The notes beneath the pieces are model-generated. The model saw nothing but the letters and a program-made list of their open reading frames with translations. It was not told where the DNA came from and made no database searches. 64,000 nucleotides of DNA, taken from assembly GCF_002101585.1 (NCBI RefSeq), contig NZ_LQOT01000031.1, positions 1 through 64,000 on the forward strand, given 5' to 3'. This document shows, one piece after another, positions 56,133-64,000 of the stretch (the stretch's first letter is position 1; the number at the start of each line of letters is the position of its first letter). The translations under genes were made by a program, and so were the position numbers. Source of the stretch: Mycolicibacter engbaekii. Lineage in GTDB: Bacteria; Actinomycetota; Actinomycetes; Mycobacteriales; Mycobacteriaceae.

Positions 56133-56794
56133 TGCGATTCCGGCTCCCACCTCGGCGCCCGGCGGGCGGACCCGCCGACCGGGCGGTGTGGCAGGCCGCG
56201 TCGCTGCTGCTGTCCTACCCCGACGAGCACCTGCCGCGGCGGCTCGACACCGTCGAGGCGCTGCTGGTCCACGCCGGGCCGCCGGCGGCGTTGTTGCGGC
56301 GCACGGCGAGTGCCCTGCGCGCCGCGGACCCGATGGCCGCCGCCGCCGACTACGTCGAGACCTTCGACATGCGCCGGCGCGCCACGATGTTGCTGACCTA
56401 CTGGACCGGCGGCGACACCCGCAACCGCGGGATGCAGATGCTGGCGTTCGCCCACGCCTACCGCGACGCCGGCGTGCAGCCGCCGGCCGGGGAGGCGCCC
56501 GACTACCTGCCGGTGGTTCTGGAGTTCGCCGCGACGGTGGACCCCGCGGCCGGACGCCGGCTGCTGCTGGCCCACCGTGCGCCCATCGACGTCGTGCACC
56601 GGGCGCTGACCCAGGCGGGATCGCGGTATGCCTTCGCCGTGGGCGCGGTCTGCCAGACGCTGCCGGAGGCAACCGATCAGGAGGTGCAGCAGGTGCGTGC
56701 GCTGATGGAGTCCGGACCGCCGGCCGAAGCCGTCGGACTGCAGCCGTACACGGCGGCCGTCTCGCTCGGAATGCCCACGGTGCCGGCCCGATGA
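56132..56794 (+). CDS. narJ: Nitrate reductase molybdenum cofactor assembly chaperone NarJ
   Basis: A 220-aa helical chaperone (TorD-like) that binds apo-NarG until the cofactor and first cluster are in. Motifs: WQAASLLLSYPDE, YVETFDMRRRATMLLTYWTG and LPVVLEFAA. ATG 56132 overlaps the narH stop (TGATG). It is not part of the final enzyme. Confidence 0.95.
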   Translation: MRFRLPPRRPAGGPADRAVWQAASLLLSYPDEHLPRRLDTVEALLVHAGPPAALLRRTASALRAADPMAAAADYVETFDMRRRATMLLTYWTGGDTRNRGMQMLAFAHAYRDAGVQPPAGEAPDYLPVVLEFAATVDPAAGRRLLLAHRAPIDVVHRALTQAGSRYAFAVGAVCQTLPEATDQEVQQVRALMESGPPAEAVGLQPYTAAVSLGMPTVPAR

Positions 56795-57531
56795 CCCTGA
56801 TCAGCGACGCGGAGCTGTGGTGGGACATCGGTCCCTATTTCGTGCTGGCCGTCGCCGGGGTGGCCACCTGGTGGCGGTACCGCTACGACAAGTTCGGCTG
56901 GACCACGCGGTCGTCGCAGCTCTACGAGTCCAAACTGCTGCGCATCGGCAGCCCGATGTTCCACTTCGGAAGCTTTGTGGTGATCGCCGGTCACGTCATG
57001 GGCCTGCTGGTGCCGGAGTCGTGGACTCGCGCTGCGGGGATGAGCGATCGCCTTTACCATGTACAAGCGATGATTCTGGGGATTCCGGCCGGCCTTGCGA
57101 CCCTGGTCGGCGTCGGCCTGCTGATCTACCGCCGCCGCACCGAGCGTTCGGTGTTCAAGGCCACCAGCGTCAACGACAAACTCATGTACGCGGTGCTGGT
57201 CTGCGCTCTGGTGGCCGGCATGTGCTGCACCCTGATGGGCACCACAGCCTACGGCGAAGACCACGATTACCGGGAGACCGTGTCGGTCTGGTTCCGGTCG
57301 ATCCTCACGCTGCACCCGCGGGGCGACCTGATGCTGGCGGCGCCGCTGTACTTCCAGATCCACGTGATGATCGCGCTGGCCCTGTTCGCGCTCTGGCCGT
57401 TCACCCGGCTGGTGCACGCGTTCAGCGCGCCGTTCGGCTACCTGTTTCGGCCCTACATCGTCTACCGCAGCCGCGACGCAGCAAGGAGGAATCAACCCAT
57501 GGGTTCACGACCGCAGAGGAGGGGCTGGTGA
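56791..57531 (+). CDS. narI: Respiratory nitrate reductase gamma subunit NarI
   Basis: A 246-aa diheme cytochrome b that takes electrons from menaquinol. Five membrane helices; heme His lie in FHFGSFVVIAGHVMG and QIHVMIALALFALWPFTRLVH. Same length as M. tuberculosis NarI. ATG 56791 overlaps the narJ stop (ATGA). Its own stop overlaps the GTG of the exported DUF732 gene. Confidence 0.96.
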   Translation: MTLISDAELWWDIGPYFVLAVAGVATWWRYRYDKFGWTTRSSQLYESKLLRIGSPMFHFGSFVVIAGHVMGLLVPESWTRAAGMSDRLYHVQAMILGIPAGLATLVGVGLLIYRRRTERSVFKATSVNDKLMYAVLVCALVAGMCCTLMGTTAYGEDHDYRETVSVWFRSILTLHPRGDLMLAAPLYFQIHVMIALALFALWPFTRLVHAFSAPFGYLFRPYIVYRSRDAARRNQPMGSRPQRRGW

Positions 57532-57857
57532 GGATTCGCACGGCGCTGATGACCGTGATCGGCGGGGTGTGTCTGGCGGCGCCGGCGTATGCCGAACCCG
57601 GGGACGCCGACTCCGCCCTGTTGACCTCTCTGCAGGCGGCCGGGATCACCTACACCAATGCCGATCAAGTGATCGTCACCGCGAAACTGGTGTGCGAGCT
57701 GATCGCCGAAGGTAAGCCCAGCCCGCAGGTGCTCGAGGGTCTCAAGTCCCGCAATCCCGGCCTGACAACCGAGCACGGAGCCCAGTTCGTGGGGATCGCC
57801 GCGCAGGTGTACTGCCCGGATCAGCTGGTGCGCAACGGCGCGGCGGGCACGACGTAG
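57528..57857 (+). CDS. Exported DUF732 protein coupled to narI
   Basis: A 109-aa protein with signal peptide (RTALMTVIGGVCLAAPAYA) and a DUF732 body: DSALLTSLQAAGITYTNADQ, Cys in KLVCELI and VYCPDQL. GTG 57528 lies inside the last narI codon/stop overlap and has GAGGAGGGG in front, so it is a real last gene of the nar operon. The role in nitrate respiration is unknown. Confidence 0.85.
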   Translation: MRIRTALMTVIGGVCLAAPAYAEPGDADSALLTSLQAAGITYTNADQVIVTAKLVCELIAEGKPSPQVLEGLKSRNPGLTTEHGAQFVGIAAQVYCPDQLVRNGAAGTT

Positions 57858-57871
57858 CGAATCCGAATAAG

Positions 57872-58270
57872 GTGACGGGCGTGCCCCTGCCTGACGAGGT
57901 CTACTCCCGGCTGCTTGCCTTCCGCACGCGGCTGCGCCGGTTCGAGCGGTGGAGTGCCGACCAGGCCCAGGCGGCTGGGCTCACCCCGGCGCAGCACCAA
58001 TTGCTGCTGGCGGTACGGGGCCACAGCGACCCGCGGGGACCGACGGTGGGCGACATCGCCGAGTACCTGTTGCTGCGGCATCACAGTGCCGGCGAGCTGA
58101 TCCAGCGGGCTGAAAGCGCCGGTCTGGTCACCCGGGTACGCGACAGCGAAGATCAGCGGGTGATCCGGCTGCAGCTCACCGAAACGGCCGCCCAGTGCCT
58201 GCAGGCGCTCACCGAACTGCACCTCAAAGAGCTCGAGAGGTTCTCCGCGGAGTCCCCCCTGGGACTGTGA
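57872..58270 (+). CDS. MarR-family transcriptional regulator
   Basis: A 132-aa winged-helix regulator: LTPAQHQLLLAVRGH, recognition region TVGDIAEYLLLRHHSAGELI and wing DSEDQRVIRLQLTETA. GTG 57872 stands 14 nt behind the DUF732 stop, so it may belong to the nar transcript. Ligand and target not known. Confidence 0.88.
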   Translation: MTGVPLPDEVYSRLLAFRTRLRRFERWSADQAQAAGLTPAQHQLLLAVRGHSDPRGPTVGDIAEYLLLRHHSAGELIQRAESAGLVTRVRDSEDQRVIRLQLTETAAQCLQALTELHLKELERFSAESPLGL

Positions 58271-58321
58271 CATCGGTTTCACCTTTTCGCGATTGACAGG
58301 GTGCGCTGGCAGAATCGCCCG

Positions 58322-60208
58322 GTGAACTTTCGTAACGTCGCCATCGTCGCGCACGTAGACCACGGCAAGACGACTCTGGTCGACGCCATGCTCCGCCAGT
58401 CCGGTGCACTCGCCGCCGAGCGCGGTGAGGCCCAAGAGCGGGTGATGGACTCCGGTGACCTGGAGCGGGAAAAGGGCATCACGATCCTGGCCAAGAACAC
58501 GGCCGTGCATCGTCACCATGCCGACGGGTCGGTCACCGTCATCAACGTGATCGACACCCCCGGCCACGCCGACTTCGGCGGCGAGGTGGAGCGCGGGCTG
58601 TCGATGGTCGACGGTGTGGTTCTGCTGGTCGACGCATCCGAGGGGCCGCTGCCGCAGACCCGGTTCGTGCTGCGCAAGGCCCTGGCCGCGCACCTGCCGG
58701 TCATCCTGGTGGTCAACAAGACCGACCGGCCCGACGCCCGCATCGCCGAGGTGGTCGAGGCCAGCCACGATCTGCTGCTGGATGTGGCCAGCGACCTCGA
58801 CGACGAGGCGCAGGCCGCTGCCGAGCACGCCCTGGGGCTGCCGACGCTGTACGCATCCGGTCGTGCCGGCGTGGCCAGTACCACCGCGCCCGCCGACGGC
58901 TCGATCCCCGACGGTGACAACCTCGACCCCCTGTTCGACGTGCTGCTCGAGCACGTGCCGCCGCCGTCGGGTGACCCGGAGGCGCCGCTGCAGGCGCTGG
59001 TCACCAACCTCGACGCCTCGGCGTTCCTGGGCCGGCTGGCCCTGATCCGGGTGTACAACGGCCGCATCCGCAAGGGCCAGCAGGTCGCCTGGATGCGCGA
59101 AGTCGACGGCGAAGAGGTGACCACCACGGCCAAGATCACCGAGCTGCTGGTCACCGTGGGCGTCGAACGCACTCCCACCGACGAGGCGTCCGCCGGCGAC
59201 ATCGTCGCCATCGCCGGGATCGGCGACATCATGATCGGCGACACCCTCGCCGACCTCGCCGCGCCCCGCGCCCTGCCGCGTATCACCGTCGACGAGCCGG
59301 CGATCTCGGTGACCATCGGCACCAACACCTCGCCGCTGGCGGGCAAGGTCTCCGGTCACAAGCTGACCGCGCGCATGGTGAAGTCCCGGCTGGACACCGA
59401 ACTGATCGGCAACGTCTCGATCCGGGTCGTCGACGTCGGCCGCCCGGACGCCTGGGAGGTGCAGGGCCGTGGCGAACTGGCGCTGGCCATCCTCGTCGAG
59501 CAGATGCGCCGGGAGGGCTTCGAGCTGACCGTCGGCAAGCCGCAGGTGGTGACCCGCAAGATCGACGGCAAAGTGCACGAACCCTTCGAGCACCTGACCG
59601 TCGACTGCCCGGAGGAATACGTGGGCGCCATCACCCAGCTGGCGGCCGCTCGCAAGGGGCGGATGACCGAGATGGCCAACCACACCACCGGGTGGGTGCG
59701 AATGGAGTTCATCATCCCCAGCCGTGGCCTGATCGGCTGGCGCACCGACTTCCTCACCGAGACCCGCGGCACCGGCATCGCCAACGCGGTGTTCGAGGGC
59801 TACCAGCCGTGGGCCGGCGAAATCCGCGCCCGCCACACCGGATCCCTGGTCTCCGACCGGGCCGGGACCATCACACCGTTCGCGCTGATCCAACTGGCCG
59901 ACCGCGGGCAGTTCTTCGTCGAGCCGGGCCAGGACACCTACCAGGGCATGGTGGTGGGCATCAACCCGCGGGCCGAAGACCTCGACATCAACGTCACCAA
60001 AGAGAAGAAGCTGACCAACATGCGCTCCTCGACGGCCGACGTGATGGAGACGCTGGCCCGGCCGATCGAACTCGACCTGGAGCAGGCGATGGAGTTCTGC
60101 GCCGCCGATGAGTGCGTGGAGGTCACCCCGGAGGTCATCCGCGTCCGCAAGGTCGAACTGGACTCGACGCTGCGGGCTCGCAGTCGCGCCCGGGCCAAGA
60201 ATCTCTAG
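58322..60208 (+). CDS. typA: Ribosome-associated GTPase TypA/BipA
   Basis: A 628-aa translational GTPase, the same length as M. tuberculosis TypA (Rv1165). G1 [10 protein letters not shown]3 [16 protein letters not shown] and G4 NKTDRPDA are intact; the C-terminal domain has [20 protein letters not shown] and [13 protein letters not shown]. It helps assemble or adjust the 50S subunit under stress. GTG 58322 is the conserved start. Confidence 0.97.
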   Translation: MNFRNVAIVAHVDHGKTTLVDAMLRQSGALAAERGEAQERVMDSGDLEREKGITILAKNTAVHRHHADGSVTVINVIDTPGHADFGGEVERGLSMVDGVVLLVDASEGPLPQTRFVLRKALAAHLPVILVVNKTDRPDARIAEVVEASHDLLLDVASDLDDEAQAAAEHALGLPTLYASGRAGVASTTAPADGSIPDGDNLDPLFDVLLEHVPPPSGDPEAPLQALVTNLDASAFLGRLALIRVYNGRIRKGQQVAWMREVDGEEVTTTAKITELLVTVGVERTPTDEASAGDIVAIAGIGDIMIGDTLADLAAPRALPRITVDEPAISVTIGTNTSPLAGKVSGHKLTARMVKSRLDTELIGNVSIRVVDVGRPDAWEVQGRGELALAILVEQMRREGFELTVGKPQVVTRKIDGKVHEPFEHLTVDCPEEYVGAITQLAAARKGRMTEMANHTTGWVRMEFIIPSRGLIGWRTDFLTETRGTGIANAVFEGYQPWAGEIRARHTGSLVSDRAGTITPFALIQLADRGQFFVEPGQDTYQGMVVGINPRAEDLDINVTKEKKLTNMRSSTADVMETLARPIELDLEQAMEFCAADECVEVTPEVIRVRKVELDSTLRARSRARAKNL

Positions 60209-60275
60209 GGCCGCCGCGCCGGGTGGGCGCGCTGTCCGACGGTCTTCGCGCCGTCATCGCCACCCGGATACCCTG

Positions 60276-62192
60276 ATGTCCGTGCCGAGACCAGCCCGCC
60301 GCAGCCGTGTCACGGCGGGCGCCCTGGCTCTGACGACGACGCTGGTGCTCACCCAGGCCACCTCGGCGTGCACGGTCAATCCGCCGCCCGCACCGCAGAG
60401 CACGGAGACGACGAAGAGCACGGCGCCCCCGCCGCCGCGGATCAGCCAGATCATCATGGGCATCGACTCCATCGGGGCGGGCTTCAACCCCCACCTGCGT
60501 TCGGACCTGTCGGCGGTCACCGCCGCGGTCAGCGCCCTGGTGTTGCCCAGTACGTTCCGGCCGGTCCCGGACCCCGCCACGCCCACCGGGTCGCGCTGGG
60601 AGATGGATCAGAACCTGTTGGTGTCGGCCCAGGTGACCGCCGAAGCGCCGTTCACGGTGACTTACCGGATCCGCCCGGAGGCATCCTGGACCGACAACGC
60701 GCCGATCGCCGCCGACGACTTCTGGTACCTGTGGCAGCAGATGGTCAGCCAGCCCGGCGTCGTCGACCCGGCGGGCTATGACCTGATCACCGGGGTGCAC
60801 TCCGTCGAGGGCGGCAAGCAGGTGGTGGTCACCTTCTCCAAGCCCTATCCCGCCTGGCGGGAGCTGTTCAACAACATCCTGCCGGCGCACATCGTCAAAG
60901 ACGTGCCCGGCGGTTTCCCGGCGGGCCTGGCCCGGGCACTGCCGGTGACCGGCGGACAGTTCCGGGTGGAGAACATCGACCCGCAGCGCGACGCGATACT
61001 GCTGGCCCGCAATGACCGCTACTGGGGCCCGCCGGCCAAGCCGGACCTGGTCCTGTTCCGTCGCGCCGGGTCGGCCGCGGCGCTGGCCGACTCCATCCGC
61101 AACGGCGACACCCAGGTCGCGCAGGTGCACGGCGGCGCGGCGGTGTTCGCGCAGCTGTCGGTGATTCCCGGCGTACAGACCACCCGGCTGGTCGCCCCCC
61201 GGGTGATGCAGCTGGCGCTGCGGGCGGGGGAACCCAAGCTGGCCGACGTCCGGGTTCGCCGGGCCATTCTGGGTCTGCTCGATGTCGGCCTGCTGGCCAC
61301 GGTGGGGGCCGGCAGCGACAACACCGTGACCTTGGACCAGGCCCAGGTCCGGACGCCCAGCGATCCCGGCTACGTGCCCACCGCGCCACCGGCCATGTCG
61401 GAATCGGCGGCGCTGGCGTTGCTGCAGGCGGCCGGCTACCGGGTCGAGAAGGACGCGCCGCCGTCGGCGCTGGTTCCCCCCGCCGGGGCGGCCAGCACCC
61501 TGCCGCAGGCGCCGGAGATCACCCGGGGACGCATCAGCAGGGACGGCGAACAGCTGTCGCTGGTCATCGGGGTGGCGGCCAACGACCCGACCTCACTGGC
61601 GGTGGCGAACACCGCCGCCGACCAGTTGCGCAACGTCGGCGTCGCCGCCACCGTGCTGGCCCTGGACCCGGTGAAGCTCTATCGCGAGGCGCTGGTCACC
61701 CACCAGGTGGACGCGATCGTGGGCTGGCAGCAGGCCGGTGGCGATCTGGCGACGCTGCTGGCGTCGCGTTACGGCTGCGGCGCGCTGGCCCCCACCGCGG
61801 TGCCCACCTCGGGCAGCCCGGTGCCGGCGCCGTCGGGGACGGCGGCACCGCGTTCCCCGGCGCCGGCCGCCGGACCGGCCGCGCCCAGCTCAACAACCCC
61901 GCCGCCGCGCACGCCGGCGCCGGGCACGCTGGTGCAGGCGCCGTCCAACATCACCGGGGTGTGCGATCACGCCATCCAGGATGAGATCGACGCGGCCCTC
62001 GACGGAGGCAAACCCATCGGCGAGGTGATCGCCTCGGTCGAACCACGGCTGTGGAACATGGCGACGGTGTTGCCGATTCTGCAGGACACCACCATCGTCG
62101 CCGTCGGTCCCAGCGTGACCAACGTCAGCCTGACCGGCGCGGTGCCCGTGGGAATCGTCGGCGAAGCCGGCAACTGGGTAAAACTGCCCTGA
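60276..62192 (+). CDS. lpqW: Lipoprotein LpqW (LM/LAM and PIM branch-point regulator)
   Basis: A 638-aa lipoprotein with a solute-binding-protein type 5 fold. Signal [16 protein letters not shown], with the acylated Cys near residue 32, then a Pro/Thr-rich linker. Known role: steers polar PIM4 precursors between higher PIMs (via PimE) and lipomannan/lipoarabinomannan. The insert [20 protein letters not shown] near residue 530 is low complexity. Same place as M. tuberculosis Rv1166. pimE, its functional partner, is in the same window. Confidence 0.93.
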   Translation: MSVPRPARRSRVTAGALALTTTLVLTQATSACTVNPPPAPQSTETTKSTAPPPPRISQIIMGIDSIGAGFNPHLRSDLSAVTAAVSALVLPSTFRPVPDPATPTGSRWEMDQNLLVSAQVTAEAPFTVTYRIRPEASWTDNAPIAADDFWYLWQQMVSQPGVVDPAGYDLITGVHSVEGGKQVVVTFSKPYPAWRELFNNILPAHIVKDVPGGFPAGLARALPVTGGQFRVENIDPQRDAILLARNDRYWGPPAKPDLVLFRRAGSAAALADSIRNGDTQVAQVHGGAAVFAQLSVIPGVQTTRLVAPRVMQLALRAGEPKLADVRVRRAILGLLDVGLLATVGAGSDNTVTLDQAQVRTPSDPGYVPTAPPAMSESAALALLQAAGYRVEKDAPPSALVPPAGAASTLPQAPEITRGRISRDGEQLSLVIGVAANDPTSLAVANTAADQLRNVGVAATVLALDPVKLYREALVTHQVDAIVGWQQAGGDLATLLASRYGCGALAPTAVPTSGSPVPAPSGTAAPRSPAPAAGPAAPSSTTPPPRTPAPGTLVQAPSNITGVCDHAIQDEIDAALDGGKPIGEVIASVEPRLWNMATVLPILQDTTIVAVGPSVTNVSLTGAVPVGIVGEAGNWVKLP

Positions 62193-62294
62193 ATTCCCCC
62201 GGCTGGTCCGGTTTAAACCGTCATGCCTGCTCAGGCCGGTCGGCGCCGCGTCGGCGGCATGCTTCGGCCCCGGAAAACCGGCCTACCTAACGAC

Positions 62295-62322
62295 TTGTGC
62301 ACAGCCAATTCTTGGGTAAGAT
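62295..62322 (+). promoter_or_regulatory. Promoter of the unknown exported protein
   Basis: TTGTGC (62295-62300), 16 nt, TAAGAT (62317-62322), then 39 nt to the ATG with GGAGGGGG in between. A good match to the sigma-A type pattern. The 102 nt before it hold only a GGTTTAAACC palindrome of unclear meaning. Confidence 0.5.
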
Positions 62323-62361
62323 TAAGCAACCTGCGCGGGAAACGTCGGAGGGGGTTTGGGT

Positions 62362-63243
62362 ATGGAACAACTCGCTCACCGCTGCCTCTCAGTGGCGGCT
62401 GCAGCTCTGTGTGTCGGCGGCCTGGTGGGAGTGCTCACCTCCCTGACACCGGTCCTGCCCGATCAGCAGATCCGCGACATCGACCTGGCGGCAGCGAACG
62501 TCGACGTCGGCCCGGGACTCGAGATCATCGACAACCACGTCCGCCCCGACATCGTCGGCAGCGGCGACGGCGACGACGGCCAGTTCATCGACCTGGGCTC
62601 GATGCTCTATGGAAGCGGTGACGACGCGTGGGGTGTCGGCACGGCGATGAGCACCGCCGACCTGGACGAAACGCTGCTGACCGAGCTGGCCGGCGGCAAT
62701 TTCGACCCGCAGACTCTGCTGCTCGGGTCGCCGTTCGCCGCATACATCGGGGGTGTCGAAATCCCGGGTGCCGGAACGTTCAACGGTGTGGCCGAGCAGG
62801 CCGCCAACAACGTCGCCGCCAACATGATGGCCGGGTTCAGCATGTTCCTCAACGTCGTCCCGGAGACGCAGCAGGCGCTGAACGCCCTCATCACCACGAC
62901 GCAGCTGGAGTTCAACCTCGCCCTCGTCGCCGCGCAGCAGGCCGCCGCCGACCGGCTGTTCGGCGACAGCCCCGAACTCTACGAAGCCGTCAACTGGATC
63001 TTCAGCATCAACAACTCGGTGCTGGCGCAGAACCAGGAGATGTTCAACTCCATGATGGGCATCAGCTACGACACCCGCCCGATCCTGCTGGGCAACTTCG
63101 ACCTGACCGAGCCGGACTGGGACGCGCTGTTTGCGATGGGTTCGGAGGAGTTCAACGAGATCATCGAGGCCCTGCAGGCCGACAACCTGGCGCTGCTGCT
63201 GGGCAGCATCGACTGGGAGGGCCTGATCGCCGGCATGTTCTGA
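62362..63243 (+). CDS. Exported protein of unknown function
   Basis: A 293-aa protein with a signal-type N-terminus (LSVAAAALCVGGLVGVLTSL) and an acidic mature part with few basic residues. It has patches like GGNFDPQTLLLGSPFAAYIG and an Asn/Gln-rich helical part (NVAANMMAGFSMFLNVVPET, SINNSVLAQNQEMFNSMMG). The acid-rich, Leu/Asn/Phe composition resembles C-terminal parts of some mycobacterial PE/PPE-associated exported proteins, but no domain was recognised. It lies between lpqW and mshB, where M. tuberculosis carries a PE/PPE pair. ATG 62362. Confidence 0.65.
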   Translation: MEQLAHRCLSVAAAALCVGGLVGVLTSLTPVLPDQQIRDIDLAAANVDVGPGLEIIDNHVRPDIVGSGDGDDGQFIDLGSMLYGSGDDAWGVGTAMSTADLDETLLTELAGGNFDPQTLLLGSPFAAYIGGVEIPGAGTFNGVAEQAANNVAANMMAGFSMFLNVVPETQQALNALITTTQLEFNLALVAAQQAAADRLFGDSPELYEAVNWIFSINNSVLAQNQEMFNSMMGISYDTRPILLGNFDLTEPDWDALFAMGSEEFNEIIEALQADNLALLLGSIDWEGLIAGMF

Positions 63244-63295
63244 GCGGCCGCCAGGGCCGGCGGTTCATTTGCTCGTGCGGCGGTAGGGTTTCGGC

Positions 63296-64000
63296 GTGTC
63301 CGATCGGATTCCCCGGCTGGTGTTCGTGCATGCCCATCCCGATGACGAAACGCTGACGACCGGCGCCACCATCGCCCACTACGCCGCCCGCGGCGCCCAG
63401 GTTCATGTGGTGACCTGCACGCTCGGGGAGGAAGGGGAGGTCATCGGGGACCGTTGGGCGCACCTGACGGTGGACCGGGCCGACCAGTTGGGCGGCTACC
63501 GCATCGGTGAGCTGACCGCGGCGCTGCGGGCGCTGGGAGTCGGTCCGCCGCAATTTCTCGGCGGTGCCGGGCGCTGGCGCGACTCGGGGATGACGGGCAC
63601 CCCCGCCCGGCGTCACCAGCGGTTCATCGACGCCGACGACACCGAGACCGTCGGGGCGCTGACGGCCCTGATCCGGAAGGTCCGCCCGCATGTGGTGGTC
63701 GGCTACGACCCGCACGGCGGCTACGGCCACCCCGACCACATCCATGCCCATCGCGTCACCACCGCGGCGCTGGCCGCAGCGCAGGCCGACGCCGGCGACC
63801 CGGGCTGGGCGACGCCGAAGTTCTACTGGACGGTGACGGCCGGCAGCGCCAGAAGGGCCGCGTTGCGCCGGCTGCGCGACGACGACCGCCTGCCGCACTG
63901 GACGCCGGGGGCCGACGATTTCTCCGACGCCGTGGGGGACTACGCCGACGACCGGATCGACGCGGTGATCGAGGCTCCGGAGTCGCGCGCCGCCAAAGTG
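63296..64000 (+). CDS. mshB: GlcNAc-Ins deacetylase MshB, 3' end outside window
   Basis: First 235 codons of the zinc enzyme that deacetylates GlcNAc-inositol in mycothiol synthesis. Zinc ligands are in VHAHPDDET (His14 and Asp17) and [12 protein letters not shown]; the core [16 protein letters not shown] is intact. M. tuberculosis MshB (Rv1170) is 303 aa, so about 70 residues are cut off at the window edge. GTG 63296. Confidence 0.96.
   Translation, partial: MSDRIPRLVFVHAHPDDETLTTGATIAHYAARGAQVHVVTCTLGEEGEVIGDRWAHLTVDRADQLGGYRIGELTAALRALGVGPPQFLGGAGRWRDSGMTGTPARRHQRFIDADDTETVGALTALIRKVRPHVVVGYDPHGGYGHPDHIHAHRVTTAALAAAQADAGDPGWATPKFYWTVTAGSARRAALRRLRDDDRLPHWTPGADDFSDAVGDYADDRIDAVIEAPESRAAKV

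Noticed and set aside
62210..62221. GGTTTAAACC palindrome before the unknown exported protein
   Set aside because: Only 10 bp, no second copy seen, not placed over the predicted promoter; could be chance.

Overview
The window looks like a chromosomal segment of a GC-rich non-tuberculous mycobacterium (Mycolicibacterium/Mycobacterium). The evidence is a complete mce operon (yrbEA-yrbEB-mceA-F), PimE, LpqW, MshB, MutT2, a sirtuin/GntR pair, narGHJI-DUF732, many GTG starts and TANNNT -10 boxes. Gene order outside the centre follows, from memory, the M. tuberculosis order Rv1133c (metE) to Rv1170 (mshB). No rRNA, tRNA, CRISPR array, transposase or prophage gene was recognised.

Layout. 1-6.3 kb: a large P-type ATPase (runs off the left edge) and cobalamin-independent methionine synthase metE behind a cobalamin riboswitch. 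6.4-34.8 kb: an accessory lipid/terpenoid-type island between metE and the thiolase gene. Its left arm is transcribed leftward: a 45-aa membrane protein, an AveC-like membrane protein, a ten-gene mce operon, an amidohydrolase, a tandem-TetR regulator of the Mce3R type, a mycofactocin-type SDR and an NAD(P)-binding protein. Its right arm is transcribed rightward: TetR, P450-1, a VWA/MoxR (NorD/NorQ-like) pair, a substrate-binding protein without signal peptide, a second AveC-like protein, SDR, aldehyde dehydrogenase, P450-2, SDR and P450-3.

Five copies of a 14-bp palindrome, consensus ACCAAATATTTGGT, lie in the promoters of the tandem-TetR gene itself, the amidohydrolase, yrbEA, the VWA gene and the substrate-binding protein. 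Four of the five promoters have readable -35/-10 elements, so the two arms appear to be one regulon. A different palindrome (GATAGTG..CACTATC type) sits in the divergent region between the 45-aa protein and the second TetR. The suggested picture is a Mce importer feeding a hydrophobic substrate to cytoplasmic P450s, dehydrogenases and a hydrolase. The MoxR/VWA pair may activate one metalloenzyme, and the cytoplasmic binding protein may sense a ligand. The substrate cannot be read from sequence.

34.8-64 kb: conserved backbone. It holds thiolase, enoyl-CoA hydratase, gamma-carbonic anhydrase, CPBP protease, EchA, alpha-methylacyl-CoA racemase, SDR, nitronate monooxygenase, methyltransferases, sirtuin, an F420-type PPOX protein, HhH-GPD glycosylase, Ala/Pro-rich exported protein, PimE, pterin dehydratase, MutT2, the respiratory nitrate reductase operon, TypA, LpqW, an unknown exported protein and the 5' part of mshB (runs off the right edge). 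Several small genes (41, 45, 48 and 57 aa) and three notable inverted repeats or dispersed repeats are also described.
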